The notes beneath the pieces are model-generated. The model made no database searches. It saw only the letters and a list, made by a program, of their open reading frames with translations, and was not told where the DNA came from. The position numbers and the translations under genes are program-made. Positions 51,190 through 60,522 of a stretch of 64,000 bases of DNA are shown here, piece after piece. The stretch spans positions 1 to 64,000 of the forward strand of contig JACKJG010000010.1 of the NCBI GenBank assembly GCA_020638065.1, written 5' to 3'. The stretch's first letter is position 1. Each line of letters begins with the position of its first letter. Origin of the DNA: Hyphomicrobiaceae bacterium. GTDB taxonomy: Bacteria > Pseudomonadota > Alphaproteobacteria > Rhizobiales > Devosiaceae.

Positions 51190-51567
51190 TTGGCACGCGT
51201 TACCGTCGAAGACTGCGTAGAAAAGGTTCCAAATCGCTTTGAACTCGTTTTGATGGCCGCACACCGGGCACGTCTTATCGCAAACGGCCAGGAAATCACG
51301 GTCGCACGCGACAACGACAAGAACCCGGTCGTGGCATTGCGTGAAATTGGCGATGGCACGATTTCGCCGGGTGATCTGACCGAGGACCTGATCCACTCCA
51401 TGCAGCATTATGTGGAGGTGGACGAGCCGGAAGAGGCTTTGCCGGATCTGCCGGAAGAGCTTTCCGCACCGGCCGATACGCAGCAGATCACGTTCGAGTC
51501 GATCAGCGAAGAAGAGCTTCTCCGCGGTATCGAGAGTCTGGCTCCGCCGGAACGCCGGGAAGACTAA
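51190..51567 (+). CDS. rpoZ: RNA polymerase omega subunit
   Basis: Helps assemble RNA polymerase and, in many proteobacteria, takes part in ppGpp binding. 125 residues. The start is TTG 51190: GGGAG lies 8 bases before it and it gives the family N-terminus MARVTVEDCVEKV; no ATG is available there. Core: NRFELVLMAAHRARLI, KNPVVALREI. The C-terminal tail is acidic (EEALPDLPEEL ... EEELL), usual for alphaproteobacteria. It directly precedes the (p)ppGpp synthetase/hydrolase gene. Confidence 0.92.
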   Translation: MARVTVEDCVEKVPNRFELVLMAAHRARLIANGQEITVARDNDKNPVVALREIGDGTISPGDLTEDLIHSMQHYVEVDEPEEALPDLPEELSAPADTQQITFESISEEELLRGIESLAPPERRED

Positions 51568-51607
51568 TCGTTTCGTTGATATTGGCTGAAAAGCCTTTAT
51601 ATTTTCT

Positions 51608-51643
51608 CAGGGCGCTGGAAACATCCGGCGCCCTGTTTGTTTG
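51608..51643 (+). terminator. Hairpin between rpoZ and rsh
   Basis: CAGGGCGC (51608-51615) pairs with GCGCCCTG (51628-51635) around a 12-base loop, followed by TTTGTTTGG. Probably an imperfect terminator that reduces readthrough into rsh. Confidence 0.6.
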
Positions 51644-51672
51644 GTTCCGCCTGATTTGGAGACTTGCCCGGA

Positions 51673-53946
51673 ATGACCCGGCAATTCGAGTTGGTTGAAA
51701 AGGTGCTCGCCTACAACCCAAAGGCGGACGAAAACCTGCTTAATCGTGCCTACGTTTACGCGATGCAGAAGCACGGAAGCCAGACGCGGGCATCCGGGGC
51801 GCCCTACATCCAGCATCCGCTCGAGGTTGCTTCAATTCTCACCGATCTCAAGATGGACGACGCGACCATTGCAGTCGCCCTGTTGCACGATACCATCGAA
51901 GACACCGACGCGACCCGCGCCGAAATCGATCAGCTGTTTGGCGCCGAGATCGGTGCCATCGTTGAAGGCCTGACCAAGATTCAGCGCCTGAAACTGGTTT
52001 CCCGCGAAGAAGCGCAGGCCGAAAACCTCAGAAAACTGCTGCTGGCCATATCGCAGGATGTCCGCGTGCTCATGGTCAAGCTGGCCGACCGGCTGCACAA
52101 CATGCGCACGATTAACTTTGTGCCAGAAGAAAAGCGCAAGCGGATCGCGCAGGAAACGATGGACATTTATGCGCCGCTCGCCGGCCGCATGGGCATGCAG
52201 GACATGCGTTCCGAACTTGAAGATATCTGTTTCTCGGTGCTTCATCCGGACCATTACAAAGCCATCACCGAACGCCTGCGCCACATGGAGGCGGACAGCA
52301 AGGGACTGATCGCCCAGATCCGCACCGAGCTGACCCACAAGCTTGCGGAATCCGGAGTTGCCGGCGTTGTTTCGGCCCGCCTGAAGACGCCCTGGTCGAT
52401 CTTTCGGAAAATCGAAACCAAGTCGATTGCCTTCGAGCAATTGTCCGACATTGTGGGGTTCCGCATCATCGTGGAGACCATCGACGATTGCTATCGGGCC
52501 CTGGGCGTCGTGCACGCGACCTGGAAAATGGTTCCGGGTCGCTTCAAGGATTACATTTCGGTCCCGAAATACAATGAATATCGCTCGATTCACACGACGA
52601 TCGTTGGCCCCGGCCGGCACCGTGCCGAACTGCAGATCCGCACGGAAGCCATGCATGAGGTGGCCGAATACGGCATCGCTGCACATGCCCTGTACAAGGA
52701 AGGACTGAAACCGGGCGCCGAAGGTTTCGAGCACGACAGTCAGGCTTACGCCTGGTTGCGGCACGCCATCGAACATCTGACCGAGGGCGACGACACAAAG
52801 GAATTCCTCGAATACACCAAGCTGGAACTGTTTCAGGACCAGGTCTTCTGTTTTACTCCCCGAGGCAGACTGATCGCCCTGCCGCGCGGCGCGACGCCGG
52901 TCGATTTCGCCTATGCGGTGCACACGGATATCGGCGACACCTGCATCGGCGCCAAGATCAACGGCGTCTACGCCCCGGTCATCACCCAGTTGCGCAATGG
53001 TGATGAGGTCGAAATCCTGCGCGACTACAATCACCATCCGCCCGCCAGTTGGGAAAGCATTGCTGCAACCGGCAAGGCGCGCGCCGCCATTCGCCGCAAT
53101 ATCCGGACGCGCGAAGAACAGCGGGTAAACCGGCTGGGCGAGGAGGTGCTGCGTACACTGTTCCAGCAATCGGGAATTGAAGACGAGGATGATGCGCTCG
53201 GCCATCTGATCGTGGAGTTGGGCCTGCGCGATGCGGCGGCCCTCTATGTCGCCGTGGGAAAAGGTCAGGTGACGGCCAAGGACCTCAATTCACTTGTGGA
53301 CAAACTTGGTGGCCGCCGCTCACTCTTCCGCCGTCGCAAGAAGGTGCCGCTTCCCGCGCCCATGCAGCCTGATGGCTGGTTGTCCCTGCGCCAATCCGAA
53401 CTCTTCAAGTTTCGGGTCCCCGGTGGCCAGAACGTCAAACCGGCCATGCGTAAGGTGCTCGACAATGTCGGGTTCAATACTCCGGTCGCCGTCTCGCCCG
53501 AAGGCGTTGTTCCCGGCGACCGCATGGTCGGAATTCTCGATGAAACGGGCACGATCACGGTCTATCCGGTCCATTCGGACGCCCTGTCCGAACTGCATGA
53601 CAAGGATGTGGGCTGGATCGACGTTCTGTGGGAGCCGGCAAAATCGATCGAGCAGCAATTGTTCCGGGTGACGATTTCCGTTTTGGCCGCAAACCGGCCC
53701 GGCATGCTGGCCCAGACCTCGACCACGATCGCTTCGAGTGAGATCAACATCCACAATCTGGTCTTGCGCACGGTTTCGACGGACTTCCACCAGCTCATTT
53801 TCCAGGTCGAAGTGCGCGACGTGGTCCAGCTTGATGATCTCCTGACCCTGCTAAAGCAGGTACAGGGGCTTTCCAAAGCGCGCCGCGCCAACTATGGCGA
53901 GGCCAAGGCCATCGCGCGTATCGAAACCGCCGTACTCGAGGATTAG
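51673..53946 (+). CDS. rsh: Bifunctional (p)ppGpp synthetase/hydrolase
   Basis: Controls the stringent response. 757 residues, a full-length RelA/SpoT homologue. HD hydrolase domain with ALLHDTIEDTD (about 60-72) and KLADRLHNMRT; synthetase domain (about 230-350) with KTPWSIFRKIE, YRSIHTTIVGPG and ELQIRTEAMHEVAE; TGS domain (CFTPRGRLIALPRGATPVDFAY, about 390-450); C-terminal ACT domain (ISVLAANRPGMLAQ, about 665-745). Both the HD residues and the synthetase Glu/Gln motif (ELQIRT) are kept, so both activities are expected. ATG 51673 is preferred over TTG 51664, which is too close to GGAG. Leads a long co-directional run to parC. Confidence 0.93.
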   Translation: MTRQFELVEKVLAYNPKADENLLNRAYVYAMQKHGSQTRASGAPYIQHPLEVASILTDLKMDDATIAVALLHDTIEDTDATRAEIDQLFGAEIGAIVEGLTKIQRLKLVSREEAQAENLRKLLLAISQDVRVLMVKLADRLHNMRTINFVPEEKRKRIAQETMDIYAPLAGRMGMQDMRSELEDICFSVLHPDHYKAITERLRHMEADSKGLIAQIRTELTHKLAESGVAGVVSARLKTPWSIFRKIETKSIAFEQLSDIVGFRIIVETIDDCYRALGVVHATWKMVPGRFKDYISVPKYNEYRSIHTTIVGPGRHRAELQIRTEAMHEVAEYGIAAHALYKEGLKPGAEGFEHDSQAYAWLRHAIEHLTEGDDTKEFLEYTKLELFQDQVFCFTPRGRLIALPRGATPVDFAYAVHTDIGDTCIGAKINGVYAPVITQLRNGDEVEILRDYNHHPPASWESIAATGKARAAIRRNIRTREEQRVNRLGEEVLRTLFQQSGIEDEDDALGHLIVELGLRDAAALYVAVGKGQVTAKDLNSLVDKLGGRRSLFRRRKKVPLPAPMQPDGWLSLRQSELFKFRVPGGQNVKPAMRKVLDNVGFNTPVAVSPEGVVPGDRMVGILDETGTITVYPVHSDALSELHDKDVGWIDVLWEPAKSIEQQLFRVTISVLAANRPGMLAQTSTTIASSEINIHNLVLRTVSTDFHQLIFQVEVRDVVQLDDLLTLLKQVQGLSKARRANYGEAKAIARIETAVLED

Positions 53947-53949
53947 GAC

Positions 53950-54555
53950 ATGACGGAACCTGACGCACCAATGACGCGGGACGAAGTGCTGGATGTGTTT
54001 CGTTCATGCGATGCCCTGCTTGAGGGACATTTCATTCTGACGTCAGGCCGCCATGCCGCGACCTATTTTCAAAAGTCTTTGGTATTTCGGCAGCCGGAAA
54101 AGACCGAGATCATCTGCCGTGCTCTGGCCCGGAAGATCGAGGCGGCGGGATTGCCAGAATTCACCCAGGTGGTGTCGCCGGCGGTCGGTGGGATCATTCC
54201 CGGTTATGAAACGGCGCGCCAGCTTGGCAAACCCGCGATCTATACCGAGCGGGTCAATGGTGAATTCCAGCTCCGCCGCAATTTCGAAGTCGCCGCAGGT
54301 GAGAACGTCATTATCGTCGAAGACATCGTGTCGACCGGACTTTCGATCCGGGAATGCGTTGCGGCAGTGCAGGGAATGGGTGCCAACGTCTTGGCCGCCG
54401 CATGCCTGGTTGATCGTTCCGCTGGAAAGGTCGATGTCGGCGTCCCTCTGATTTCGCTGATCGAATTCGAGGTTCCCTCTTATCCGGCCGACGCCCTGCC
54501 GCCGGAACTGGCGGCCATTCCGGCAGTCAAGCCGGGTAGCCGCGGGCTGCACTAG
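53950..54555 (+). CDS. pyrE: Orotate phosphoribosyltransferase
   Basis: Converts orotate and PRPP to orotidine 5'-phosphate in pyrimidine synthesis. 201 residues. PRPP-binding motif VIIVEDIVSTG near 120, FILTSGRHAATYFQK near 30, and VVSPAVGGIIPGYE. The start is 3 bases after the rsh stop. Confidence 0.92.
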   Translation: MTEPDAPMTRDEVLDVFRSCDALLEGHFILTSGRHAATYFQKSLVFRQPEKTEIICRALARKIEAAGLPEFTQVVSPAVGGIIPGYETARQLGKPAIYTERVNGEFQLRRNFEVAAGENVIIVEDIVSTGLSIRECVAAVQGMGANVLAAACLVDRSAGKVDVGVPLISLIEFEVPSYPADALPPELAAIPAVKPGSRGLH

Positions 54556-54563
54556 GTGCCGGG

Positions 54564-54968
54564 ATGATTATTGGGCTAGGCAACGATATTTCGGAAATCC
54601 ACCGCGTGCAGGCGGTGCTCGACAAATACGGCGAGCGTTTCACCCATCGTTGCTTCACCGAAATTGAGCGTTTGAAGTCAGACCGCCGCGCCGAGCGGGC
54701 GGCATCGTACGCGAAGCGCTTTGCCGCCAAGGAGGCCTGCGCCAAGGCGCTCGGCACCGGTATGAGTCATGGCGTATTCTGGCGTGATATGGGCGTGGTG
54801 AACCTGCCCAGCGGCAAGCCGACAATGGCGCTGACGGGTGGGGCCGCAAAAGTGCTGGACTATATTGTGCCAGAGGGCCACAAGCCCCATATCCATGTTT
54901 CGATCACTGACGATGCCGGGCTGGCTCAGGCCTTTGTAATCATCGAGGCCATTCCCATCGTCGTATAG
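54564..54968 (+). CDS. acpS: Holo-[acyl-carrier-protein] synthase
   Basis: Transfers 4'-phosphopantetheine from CoA to apo-ACP. 134 residues. Metal-binding Asp in IIGLGNDISEIHRVQ, catalytic Glu in FAAKEACAKALGTG, and ISITDD-like ending seen as VSITDDAGLAQA. Starts 8 bases after pyrE. Confidence 0.92.
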   Translation: MIIGLGNDISEIHRVQAVLDKYGERFTHRCFTEIERLKSDRRAERAASYAKRFAAKEACAKALGTGMSHGVFWRDMGVVNLPSGKPTMALTGGAAKVLDYIVPEGHKPHIHVSITDDAGLAQAFVIIEAIPIVV

Positions 54969-55047
54969 GTTTGGTTGACCGCGCGCACCGAACCGCCTAT
55001 CGAGGTTTTCAACAACGCGCGCCGAACCCGCAGCCGAGATCAATTTC

Positions 55048-55803
55048 ATGTCCGAACAGGCGGCCAAAAAGGCCAAACCAAACGAACTCCGCGAAACCAT
55101 CATCGTGGTGATTGAGGCGCTGGTCATCGCGCTTCTGTTTCGCACCTTTCTCTATCAGCCGTTTTCGATCCCGACGGCGTCGCTTCAGCCCAGTCTTTTG
55201 ATCGGCGACTACGTCATTGCTTCGAAATTTGCCTATGGCTACGGCCAATGGACCTTCCCTTTCGGCGCGATTCCGATCAAGGGCCGCATTTTCGGCAGTG
55301 AACCTCAGCGCGGTGATATCGCCGTTTTCCGGCCGGTGCCGCAGAAAGAGGACTTCATCAAACGTGTGATCGGATTGCCGGGTGATCATATCCAGATGAT
55401 CAACGGCATTCTCAACATCAACGGTGAGCCGGTGCAGCGCGAACTGGTTGGGCGCGGAACAGACACGGACAGCTTCGGCAACACCTTGCCGGTCATGATC
55501 TACAAGGAAACGCTGCCAAATGGCGTGACCCACCTGATCAACGAAATCTCGGACAACAGCCAACTCGACAATACCGAGGAATATGTCGTGCCCGCCGGCC
55601 ACTATTTCATGATGGGCGACAACCGTGATCGCTCTCAGGACAGCCGCGTTCTCTCGGCCGTGGGCTATGTCCCTGAATCCAACCTGATCGGCAAGGCCGA
55701 AGCCCGCTTCTTCTCGATCAAGGACGATATTCCACCCTGGCAGATCTGGCGCTGGCCGGGCAACGTGCGGTGGGATCGGATGTTCCAGCCAGTCAATAAC
55801 TGA
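55048..55803 (+). CDS. lepB: Signal peptidase I
   Basis: Cleaves signal peptides at the periplasmic face of the inner membrane. 251 residues with one N-terminal membrane helix (TIIVVIEALVIALLF). Catalytic Ser in IPTASLQPSLLIGDYV (note Leu after the Ser where Met is usual), catalytic Lys in DFIKRVIGLPGD, and GHYFMMGDNRDRSQDSR. The order acpS-lepB-rnc-era-recO is typical of alphaproteobacteria. Its stop shares one base with the rnc start. Confidence 0.92.
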   Translation: MSEQAAKKAKPNELRETIIVVIEALVIALLFRTFLYQPFSIPTASLQPSLLIGDYVIASKFAYGYGQWTFPFGAIPIKGRIFGSEPQRGDIAVFRPVPQKEDFIKRVIGLPGDHIQMINGILNINGEPVQRELVGRGTDTDSFGNTLPVMIYKETLPNGVTHLINEISDNSQLDNTEEYVVPAGHYFMMGDNRDRSQDSRVLSAVGYVPESNLIGKAEARFFSIKDDIPPWQIWRWPGNVRWDRMFQPVNN

Positions 55804-56510
55804 TGCCGACCTCCGCCGGGAAACTCGAAAAGCTTGAAGAGCGGATCGGTCACACGTTCGCCGACCGGTCCCTCCTGGTGCGCGCGCTGAGCCACTCCAG
55901 TGCCATCTCACCGGCCAAAAGGGTGCAGAACTCCTATCAGCGCCTCGAATTTCTGGGGGACAGGGTGCTCGGTCTGACGGTCGCCGATGTGCTGCTGAAA
56001 AGCTTTCCCGACGACAATGAGGGCGAACTCTCCAGAAAGCTGAACGCGGTTGTGCGGCGCCAGTCCTGCGCCGAAGTGGCACGCAGCCTCGATCTTGGAC
56101 GTCACGTCGTGCTCGGTGACAGCGAAGCGCGCACTGGTGGCGCCAACAAGGACGCCATTCTCGCCGACGTTTGCGAGGCGTTGATTGGCGCGGTCTATTG
56201 CGACGCAGGTCTCGACACGGCCTACAAATTCATCATCACGGCATTTGCCAGTCACTTGCGCAGCGCCCGCAAACAGGGCGCTGATCCCAAGACGGAACTG
56301 CAGGAATGGGCGCAGTCCCGCGGTCTTCCGCCCCCCAATTACGCGGTCCGTGAGCGCACCGGCCCCGATCACGCCCCGACATTTGCCATTGCCGTCGAAA
56401 TCAACGGATTCGAACCGGCCCTGGCCAAGGGTTCCTCGAAAAAGGTGGCGGAACACCAGGCCGCCGAGGGCTTTCTGGTGCGAGAAGGCATCTGGAGCGC
56501 GTCTGAATGA
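55803..56510 (+). CDS. rnc: Ribonuclease III
   Basis: Double-strand-specific endoribonuclease for rRNA and mRNA processing. 235 residues: catalytic domain with signature RLEFLGDRVLGL, EALIGAVYCDAGL, and a C-terminal dsRNA-binding domain (DPKTELQEWAQSRGLPPPNY ... KGSSKKVAEHQAA, in part). TGATG overlap with lepB and ATGA overlap with era indicate coupled translation. Confidence 0.94.
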   Translation: MPTSAGKLEKLEERIGHTFADRSLLVRALSHSSAISPAKRVQNSYQRLEFLGDRVLGLTVADVLLKSFPDDNEGELSRKLNAVVRRQSCAEVARSLDLGRHVVLGDSEARTGGANKDAILADVCEALIGAVYCDAGLDTAYKFIITAFASHLRSARKQGADPKTELQEWAQSRGLPPPNYAVRERTGPDHAPTFAIAVEINGFEPALAKGSSKKVAEHQAAEGFLVREGIWSASE

Positions 56511-57418
56511 GCGTGGAACCATCTGCGCCGACCAGATGCGGGTTTGTGGCGCTGGTCGGTGCTCCCAACGCCGGCAAGAGCACGCTTTTGAATGCACTTG
56601 TCGGAGCCAAAGTGTCGATCGTCACCCGCAAGGCCCAGACGACCCGCGCGCAAATTCGCGGCGTGCTCACCCGCGACGCCGATCAAGCCATATTCATCGA
56701 CACACCGGGCGTGTTCCAGCCCAAGCGGCGGCTTGACCGCGCCATGGTCAATTCCGCCTGGACGGGCGCGGGCGATGCCGACGTTGTGTCCTTTATTGTC
56801 GACGCGGCAAAGGGTTTGAGCGCCGAAGTTGAATCGATTGTTGAGGGCCTGGCCAGGATATCGGCGCCGATTGTCCTCGTGCTCAACAAGGTCGACAAGT
56901 CGGACCGCGAAAAGCTGATGGAACTCGCCAAATCGCTGAATGATCGGGTGCCTTTCGCCCGGACATTCATGCTCTCGGCGCTCAATGGCGACGGCGTGAA
57001 TGACTTCCTCGATTGGGTGCTGGCCCATTTGCCGCCCGGGCCATGGCATTTCCCGGAAGATCAGATCAGCGACATGTCGCTCGCGATTACGGCAGCGGAG
57101 GTGACGCGCGAAAAGCTGTTCGAACGCGTTCACGACGAAATTCCCTACAATTCTACCGTCGAGGTCGAGCAGTTCGAGGTGCAGAAAGACGGTTCCTACC
57201 GCATTCAGGAAGTGGTCTACGTCACCCGCGACACCCACAAGAAGATCGTGCTGGGGCAGGGCGGCCAGACCATCAAGGCCATCGGCGCTGCGGCCCGCAA
57301 GGAGCTCATGGACCTGTTCGAAACCAAAGTGCACCTGTTTCTGTTCGTCAAGGTACGCGCCAAATGGGCCGACGATCCAGAGCGCTACGAACAGATGGGG
57401 CTTGAATTCGGCCAATAG
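56507..57418 (+). CDS. era: GTPase Era
   Basis: GTPase needed for 30S ribosome assembly. 303 residues: G1 GAPNAGKST, G3 DTPGVF, G4 NKVD, then a KH domain with the GQGGQTIKAIGAAARKEL loop. Overlaps rnc by ATGA. Confidence 0.95.
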   Translation: MSVEPSAPTRCGFVALVGAPNAGKSTLLNALVGAKVSIVTRKAQTTRAQIRGVLTRDADQAIFIDTPGVFQPKRRLDRAMVNSAWTGAGDADVVSFIVDAAKGLSAEVESIVEGLARISAPIVLVLNKVDKSDREKLMELAKSLNDRVPFARTFMLSALNGDGVNDFLDWVLAHLPPGPWHFPEDQISDMSLAITAAEVTREKLFERVHDEIPYNSTVEVEQFEVQKDGSYRIQEVVYVTRDTHKKIVLGQGGQTIKAIGAAARKELMDLFETKVHLFLFVKVRAKWADDPERYEQMGLEFGQ

Positions 57419-57436
57419 GGCCGCTCTTGTGCATCC

Positions 57437-58192
57437 ATGCAGTGGAGCGGTGACGGTCTCATCATCGGAGTGCGCAAACACGGCGAAAACGCCGTGATTG
57501 TCGAAGCCATGGTCTGGGGCCGGGGGCGGCATCTTGGACTTGTGAGGGGCGGGCGCTCGCCGCGCCAGTCCGCCATCCTTCAATCCGGCAATTCCGTGCA
57601 TTTGACCTGGCGCGCACGGCTCGACGAGCATCTCGGCGTCTACGCAGTCGAACTGGACAAGCCGCGCGCTGCTGCCCTGATCGCGGATCGAGAAGCACTC
57701 TACGCCGCGCAATTGCTGACCGCGCATCTGCGCCTTCTGCCCGAGCGCGACCCGCATGATCGGTTGCTGGAACTGGCCATTTCCACCCTCGATGGCGATT
57801 TCGATGCCGTTGAACGCGCCCAGATGCTCAGCCTGTTCGAACTCAATCTGCTTGATGAACTGGGGTTTGGCCTCGATCTGGCATCCTGCGCCGTCAGCGG
57901 CGCAACCGAAAGGTTGGTTTTCGTGTCACCGAAATCCGGGCGGGCGGTGACAAGGGAAGCAGGGCAGCAATATCTGGATCGTTTGTTGCCACTGCCGCCC
58001 TATTTTCGAGAGCATGCGCGCGCCAGTCTGGCCGACATTCTCGAAGGATTTCGCCTGACCGGGCACTTTCTGCAAATGCATGTCTGGGAGCCGCGCAATC
58101 TTGAGCCGCCACCAGTCCGCGACCAATTGCTCGCAAAGCTTCAAGACCGGGCCCGGAACGCGGTAAACTCTGCCAACGAATCAAACGGCTGA
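57437..58192 (+). CDS. recO: DNA repair protein RecO
   Basis: RecFOR-pathway mediator that loads RecA at gaps. 251 residues: N-terminal OB fold (GLIIGVRKHGENAVIVE, HLGLVRGGRS) and an alpha-helical C-terminal part with FELNLLDELGFGLDLASCAVSGA and FVSPKSGRAV. The Cys-rich zinc cluster of some RecO proteins is reduced to one Cys, as usual in this class. Starts 18 bases after era. Confidence 0.92.
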   Translation: MQWSGDGLIIGVRKHGENAVIVEAMVWGRGRHLGLVRGGRSPRQSAILQSGNSVHLTWRARLDEHLGVYAVELDKPRAAALIADREALYAAQLLTAHLRLLPERDPHDRLLELAISTLDGDFDAVERAQMLSLFELNLLDELGFGLDLASCAVSGATERLVFVSPKSGRAVTREAGQQYLDRLLPLPPYFREHARASLADILEGFRLTGHFLQMHVWEPRNLEPPPVRDQLLAKLQDRARNAVNSANESNG

Positions 58193-58278
58193 TTTCAGGA
58201 TAGAGATTCCCGCTCAGGCACTTCCGGTCTTTTGCGGAATCGAAACCTCAGGTCATCCAGAACCACAAAAGAGAGCCA

Positions 58279-60522
58279 ATGGCCGAACCGATCGCCCCGG
58301 ATGACGACCGCACCCGCATCGTCGATCTCAAACAGGCACTCGAAGAGCGCTATCTCAGTTATGCGCTTTCGACCATCACCCAGCGTGCCCTGCCGGATGC
58401 CCGCGACGGGCTCAAGCCGGTTCATCGCCGCATTCTGCACGTCATGCGCTTGCTCAAGCTTGACCCGCAGCAGGCCTACAAAAAGTCCGCCAAGGTTGTC
58501 GGCGATGTGATCGGCGGCTTTCACCCGCACGGCGATCAGTCGATTTACGATGCGTTGGTGCGCCTGGCGCAGGATTTCTCCCTCAGATACCCGCTTGTCG
58601 ACGGGCAGGGCAATTTCGGCTCGATCGATGGCGATGCGGCTGCCGCCTACCGTTACACCGAAGCGAGAATGACCGACGTCGCCGCGCGTTTGCTTGAAGG
58701 GATTACCGAGAACGCGGTCAATTTCCGCCCAACCTATGACGGCGAGGCCGAAGAGCCCGAGGTTCTTCCTGCAAATTTCCCCAACCTGCTGGCTAACGGG
58801 GCCAGCGGCATTGCCGTGGGCATGGCAACCTCGATCCCCCCGCACAATGTCGCCGAGCTCTGCGCCGCCGCCCTGCATCTGATCCATCATCCCGACGCCA
58901 CCGCGCATGAATTGATGCAATTCGTGCCTGGCCCTGACTTTCCAACGGGCGGCATCCTCGTCGAAGCCAGAAGCGAGATCGAAAAAGCTTACGAAACCGG
59001 GCGCGGCGCCTTCCGGCTCCGGGCCCGCTGGGAGGTCGAAAAGACGACTAATGGCACCTACCTGATCGTGGTCACCGAGATCCCCTATGGCGTGCAGAAA
59101 TCGCGCCTCGTCGAAAAGGTCGCCGAACTCCTGCTGGCCAGGAAATTGCCGCTCCTCAAGGACATCCGCGACGAATCCGCGGAGGATATCCGGCTGGTGC
59201 TGGAGCCGCGCTCGCGTACCGTCGATGCCAATGTGCTCATGGAAAGCCTGTTCCGCACCACGGAACTCGAAAACCGGTTCTCGCTGAACATGAACGTGCT
59301 CGACAAGGGCGTCGTGCCGCGCGTGATGTCGTTGGGCGAGGTGCTCAAGGCCTGGCTCCAGCACCGCAAGGAAGTGCTTGTCAGACGGTCGCAATACCGG
59401 CTGGACCAGATCGAGAAACGTCTCGAGGTCCTCTCCGGCTATCTCATCGCCTACCTCAATCTTGATGAGATCATCCGCATCATCCGCGAGGAAGACGAGC
59501 CGAAGGCCGTGATGATGGCCAAGTTCGGCCTGACGGATGGGCAGGCTGAAGCAATCCTCAACATGCGTCTGCGCTCGTTGCGCAAGCTCGAGGAAATCGA
59601 GATTCGCTCCGAACACAAGAAGCTGAGCGAGGAGAAGGAACACCTCGAAGCGCTTCTGGCTTCCGACCGCCGGCAATGGGGGGCGATCACCACCCAGATC
59701 ACCGATCTGCAGAAAGCCTATTCAAAGGACACTGAGATCGGACGAAGGCGCACCGAAATCGGCGAACTGCCCGCCGTCGACGATATCGATTTCGACATTG
59801 CGCTCATCGAAAAGGAACCGGTCACGATCGTATTGAGCGAAAAGGGCTGGATCCGCGCCCTCAAAGGCCACAATGTCGATACTGCCTCGCTGCAATACAA
59901 GGCAGGCGACGCATACAAGCTTGAGGTCAAGTGCGAAACCACAGACAAGCTGCTGATGCTGACCACGTCCGGCAGGGTCTATACGCTGGGCGCGGACAAG
60001 CTGCCCGGAGGCCGTGGCCACGGCGAGCCCGTTCGCCTGATGGTCGATGTGGAGGAGGGGCATGACATCGTCGATCTCTTCACCCACCAACAGGGTGCAA
60101 AGCGGCTGATGGCCTCGCGCGTCGGCAACGGTTTCATCGTTGCCGAAGACGATCTTATCGCCAACACGCGCAAGGGCAAGCAGGTGCTCAACGTTTCAGG
60201 TGCGGACGAGGCGGCTTTCTGCATTCCCGTCACGGGTGATCAGGTCGCCATTGTTGGCGATAACCGCAAAATGCTGATCTTCCCGCTCGAGCAGCTTCCC
60301 GAAATGGGTCGCGGCAAGGGTGTCCGGCTGCAGAAATACAAAGATGGTGGCGTGTCCGATCTCAAGACCTTCTCGGCTGACGACGGACTGGTCTGGACCG
60401 ATTCCTCAGGGCGCAATTTCACCAAACCGATGAGCGAGCTGGGCGAATGGATCGGCGAACGCGCCCAGGCCGGGCGCATGCGGCCGAACGGGTTCCCCCG
60501 CAACAATCGGTTCAAAGGCTAG
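58279..60522 (+). CDS. parC: DNA topoisomerase IV subunit A
   Basis: DNA-cleaving subunit of topoisomerase IV, which unlinks daughter chromosomes. 747 residues. N-terminal LSYALSTITQRALPDARDGLKPVHRRIL (in part), the active-site Tyr in AAAYRYTEARMT, KSAKVVGDVIGGFHPHGD, and a C-terminal beta-pinwheel with GRGKGVRLQKYKDGG. The length and lack of a GyrA-box fit ParC rather than GyrA. GAGAG precedes ATG 58279. The 3' end overlaps the convergent gene by 11 bases. Confidence 0.93.
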   Translation: MAEPIAPDDDRTRIVDLKQALEERYLSYALSTITQRALPDARDGLKPVHRRILHVMRLLKLDPQQAYKKSAKVVGDVIGGFHPHGDQSIYDALVRLAQDFSLRYPLVDGQGNFGSIDGDAAAAYRYTEARMTDVAARLLEGITENAVNFRPTYDGEAEEPEVLPANFPNLLANGASGIAVGMATSIPPHNVAELCAAALHLIHHPDATAHELMQFVPGPDFPTGGILVEARSEIEKAYETGRGAFRLRARWEVEKTTNGTYLIVVTEIPYGVQKSRLVEKVAELLLARKLPLLKDIRDESAEDIRLVLEPRSRTVDANVLMESLFRTTELENRFSLNMNVLDKGVVPRVMSLGEVLKAWLQHRKEVLVRRSQYRLDQIEKRLEVLSGYLIAYLNLDEIIRIIREEDEPKAVMMAKFGLTDGQAEAILNMRLRSLRKLEEIEIRSEHKKLSEEKEHLEALLASDRRQWGAITTQITDLQKAYSKDTEIGRRRTEIGELPAVDDIDFDIALIEKEPVTIVLSEKGWIRALKGHNVDTASLQYKAGDAYKLEVKCETTDKLLMLTTSGRVYTLGADKLPGGRGHGEPVRLMVDVEEGHDIVDLFTHQQGAKRLMASRVGNGFIVAEDDLIANTRKGKQVLNVSGADEAAFCIPVTGDQVAIVGDNRKMLIFPLEQLPEMGRGKGVRLQKYKDGGVSDLKTFSADDGLVWTDSSGRNFTKPMSELGEWIGERAQAGRMRPNGFPRNNRFKG

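Noticed and set aside
58195..59676. 493-codon open frame antisense to parC, and similar long antisense frames at 51832-53205, 45994-47280, 13193-14461 and 12066-13271
   Set aside because: All are shadows of well-identified genes in high-GC DNA, without start signals or family resemblance.
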